From an archaeon (GTDB lineage: Archaea; Thermoproteota; Nitrososphaeria; Conexivisphaerales; UBA164): 23,456 nt of DNA. The notes beneath the pieces were generated by a model. It made no database searches and had not been told where the DNA came from. It worked only from the letters and a program-made list of their open reading frames with translations. The stretch lies in assembly GCA_021798095.1 (NCBI GenBank), contig JAJZYL010000003.1, forward strand, positions 1 through 23,456, in the 5' to 3' direction. Below, piece by piece: positions 22,695 through 23,456 of the stretch; positions within the stretch are counted from its first letter, which is position 1; every line of letters begins with the position of its first letter. Both the position numbers and the translations under genes were made by a program.

Positions 22695-23387
22695 TTAGGT
22701 TAGCCAACCCTCATTCACAAGATTTGATCGAAGGACGATTTCTGAAAGGCCCTTTACGAGTATTGGAGTGAATATAAGCATCGGGAATACACCGCTCGCA
22801 ACCCAGCCCCACCACCAGTACCAGTAAAGTGACGGTGGAATAAGGCCAAGCCAGTATTCAATTCCGACGCCAACCTGCGCCCCAAGCACATTGACCAATA
22901 CAGTGGGGATAAGTATGAACCAGAACCACGCTTCGCGCCTCTTCATCTTTACCCCTTCAACCTCTCTATCTACAAGGTCCCTAAACAGGGGGTCTATCCC
23001 CCTCCTAGAAAGTACACCCCTATAAATCAGGAAAACCGGAAGTGCTGTAAGAAGATCTGCAACCGAATAGAGAAGAGATGGTACGACACCGAGCCCCACC
23101 ATTAATCCAGCTCCTATGACGCATCCAATATATGCCCCGAGTAATCCCCAAGCTCCCCACCACATGGTGAACACTATAAAAAATGGCGTGACAAAGTAAA
23201 ATAGTGAAATACCAGAATAACTGAGCGGACCCAGTAGTACTACGCTAAGATATGAAAGTACTATTACGACAGCTATTTGAGTTATATAGAGGACATAACG
23301 AGTAGTGCTAACCCTTTGCTTGGATCGTAGAGATAACCCGTACCTTAACCATGGATATTTTTTGTTGGTATCCATTTTTTCGGTCAT
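22695..23387 (-). CDS. Multi-spanning membrane protein, possible transporter
   Basis: A 230-residue protein with about six hydrophobic segments. A basic N-terminal tail (1-30) precedes the first helix. FFIVFTMWWGAWGLLGAYIGCVIGAG looks like packed Gly-rich helices, a charged loop (about 125-150, RRGIDPLFRDLVDREVEG) is followed by further helices, and a Trp/Tyr cluster YWYWWWGW sits near residue 190. The shape recalls ECF-transporter substrate-binding components or MASE-type sensor domains, but no family is certain. ATG is at 23387 with a TATA-like box 34 bp upstream. It is convergent with ade; a nucleobase role is only a guess. Confidence 0.65.
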   Translation of the reverse strand: MTEKMDTNKKYPWLRYGLSLRSKQRVSTTRYVLYITQIAVVIVLSYLSVVLLGPLSYSGISLFYFVTPFFIVFTMWWGAWGLLGAYIGCVIGAGLMVGLGVVPSLLYSVADLLTALPVFLIYRGVLSRRGIDPLFRDLVDREVEGVKMKRREAWFWFILIPTVLVNVLGAQVGVGIEYWLGLIPPSLYWYWWWGWVASGVFPMLIFTPILVKGLSEIVLRSNLVNEGWLT

Positions 23388-23415
23388 TTGGATATCGCAT
23401 ATTATTACATTAATG

Positions 23416-23427
23416 CCTATATAAGCC
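23416..23427 (-). promoter_or_regulatory. TATA-like box of the last membrane-protein gene
   Basis: Minus-strand GGCTTATATAGG is centred about 34 bp before the ATG at 23387. Confidence 0.5.
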
Positions 23428-23456
23428 TATGCTACCCGATGCTGTGTCTAATGACT

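Noticed and set aside
1..23456. CRISPR array, rRNA, prophage or toxin-antitoxin pair
   Set aside because: No regularly spaced repeats, rRNA-like blocks, phage structural genes or paired small toxin genes were seen.

Overview
This window most likely comes from a thermoacidophilic archaeon of the Thermoplasmatales type; the assignment is an inference from gene content. Supporting points are an archaeal DtxR-like regulator, a THEP1-like protein beside RNase HII, a PRPP-synthetase relative, very short or absent 5' leaders with TATA-like boxes about 25-35 bp upstream of start codons, frequent GTG/TTG starts, few Shine-Dalgarno sites, and a tRNA gene with an encoded CCA. There is no CRISPR array, rRNA or prophage. 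The only mobile DNA I can support is a decayed IS200/IS605 tnpB remnant.

Layout. 1-0.9 kb: 5' part of a zinc alcohol dehydrogenase gene (minus strand, running off the left edge), then a mostly non-coding stretch with a possible decayed coding remnant. 0.9-2.5 kb: a large Ser/Thr/Asn-rich surface protein anchored at both ends. 2.6-3.9 kb: a metal-permease-like gene followed by a DtxR-family regulator, with a perfect 15-bp palindrome between the TATA-like box and the start codon. 4.1-4.4 kb: a small two-helix membrane protein. 4.6-8.2 kb: a tight minus-strand operon (53-aa zinc ribbon, GT4 glycosyltransferase, MFS transporter, methyltransferase, PD-(D/E)xK nuclease) whose last gene runs 15 bp into a tRNA-Arg(CCG) gene.

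8.3-10.4 kb: leuC-leuD of bacterial size, reading toward a minus-strand operon ilvE-pheA-class II aldolase (10.5-12.8 kb). Together these give branched-chain and aromatic amino acid metabolism: isopropylmalate isomerase, branched-chain transaminase and prephenate dehydratase. 12.8-13.1 kb: tnpB remnant abutting rnhB. 13.1-14.2 kb: rnhB and a THEP1-like protein with damaged nucleotide-binding motifs. 14.5-15.5 kb: a radical SAM protein with extra cysteines. 15.5-18.5 kb: a ClC chloride channel with CBS domains and a divergent MFS transporter, both with TTG starts.

18.5-22.5 kb looks like a purine region: a PRPP-synthetase-like protein that has lost its active-site motifs, an adenosine/adenine deaminase, and a divergent adenine deaminase (ade). 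The 150-bp gap between the two deaminases carries two inverted-repeat elements sharing GCGCC half-sites, one at each promoter. A Trp/Tyr-rich multi-spanning membrane protein ends the window.

Most interesting leads: the duplicated GCGCC elements between the deaminases, the PRPP-synthetase pseudoenzyme, the DtxR/permease pair with its palindrome and swapped metal ligands, and the zinc ribbon-GT4-MFS-methyltransferase-nuclease operon ending inside a tRNA. No completely new system is proven by sequence reading alone.
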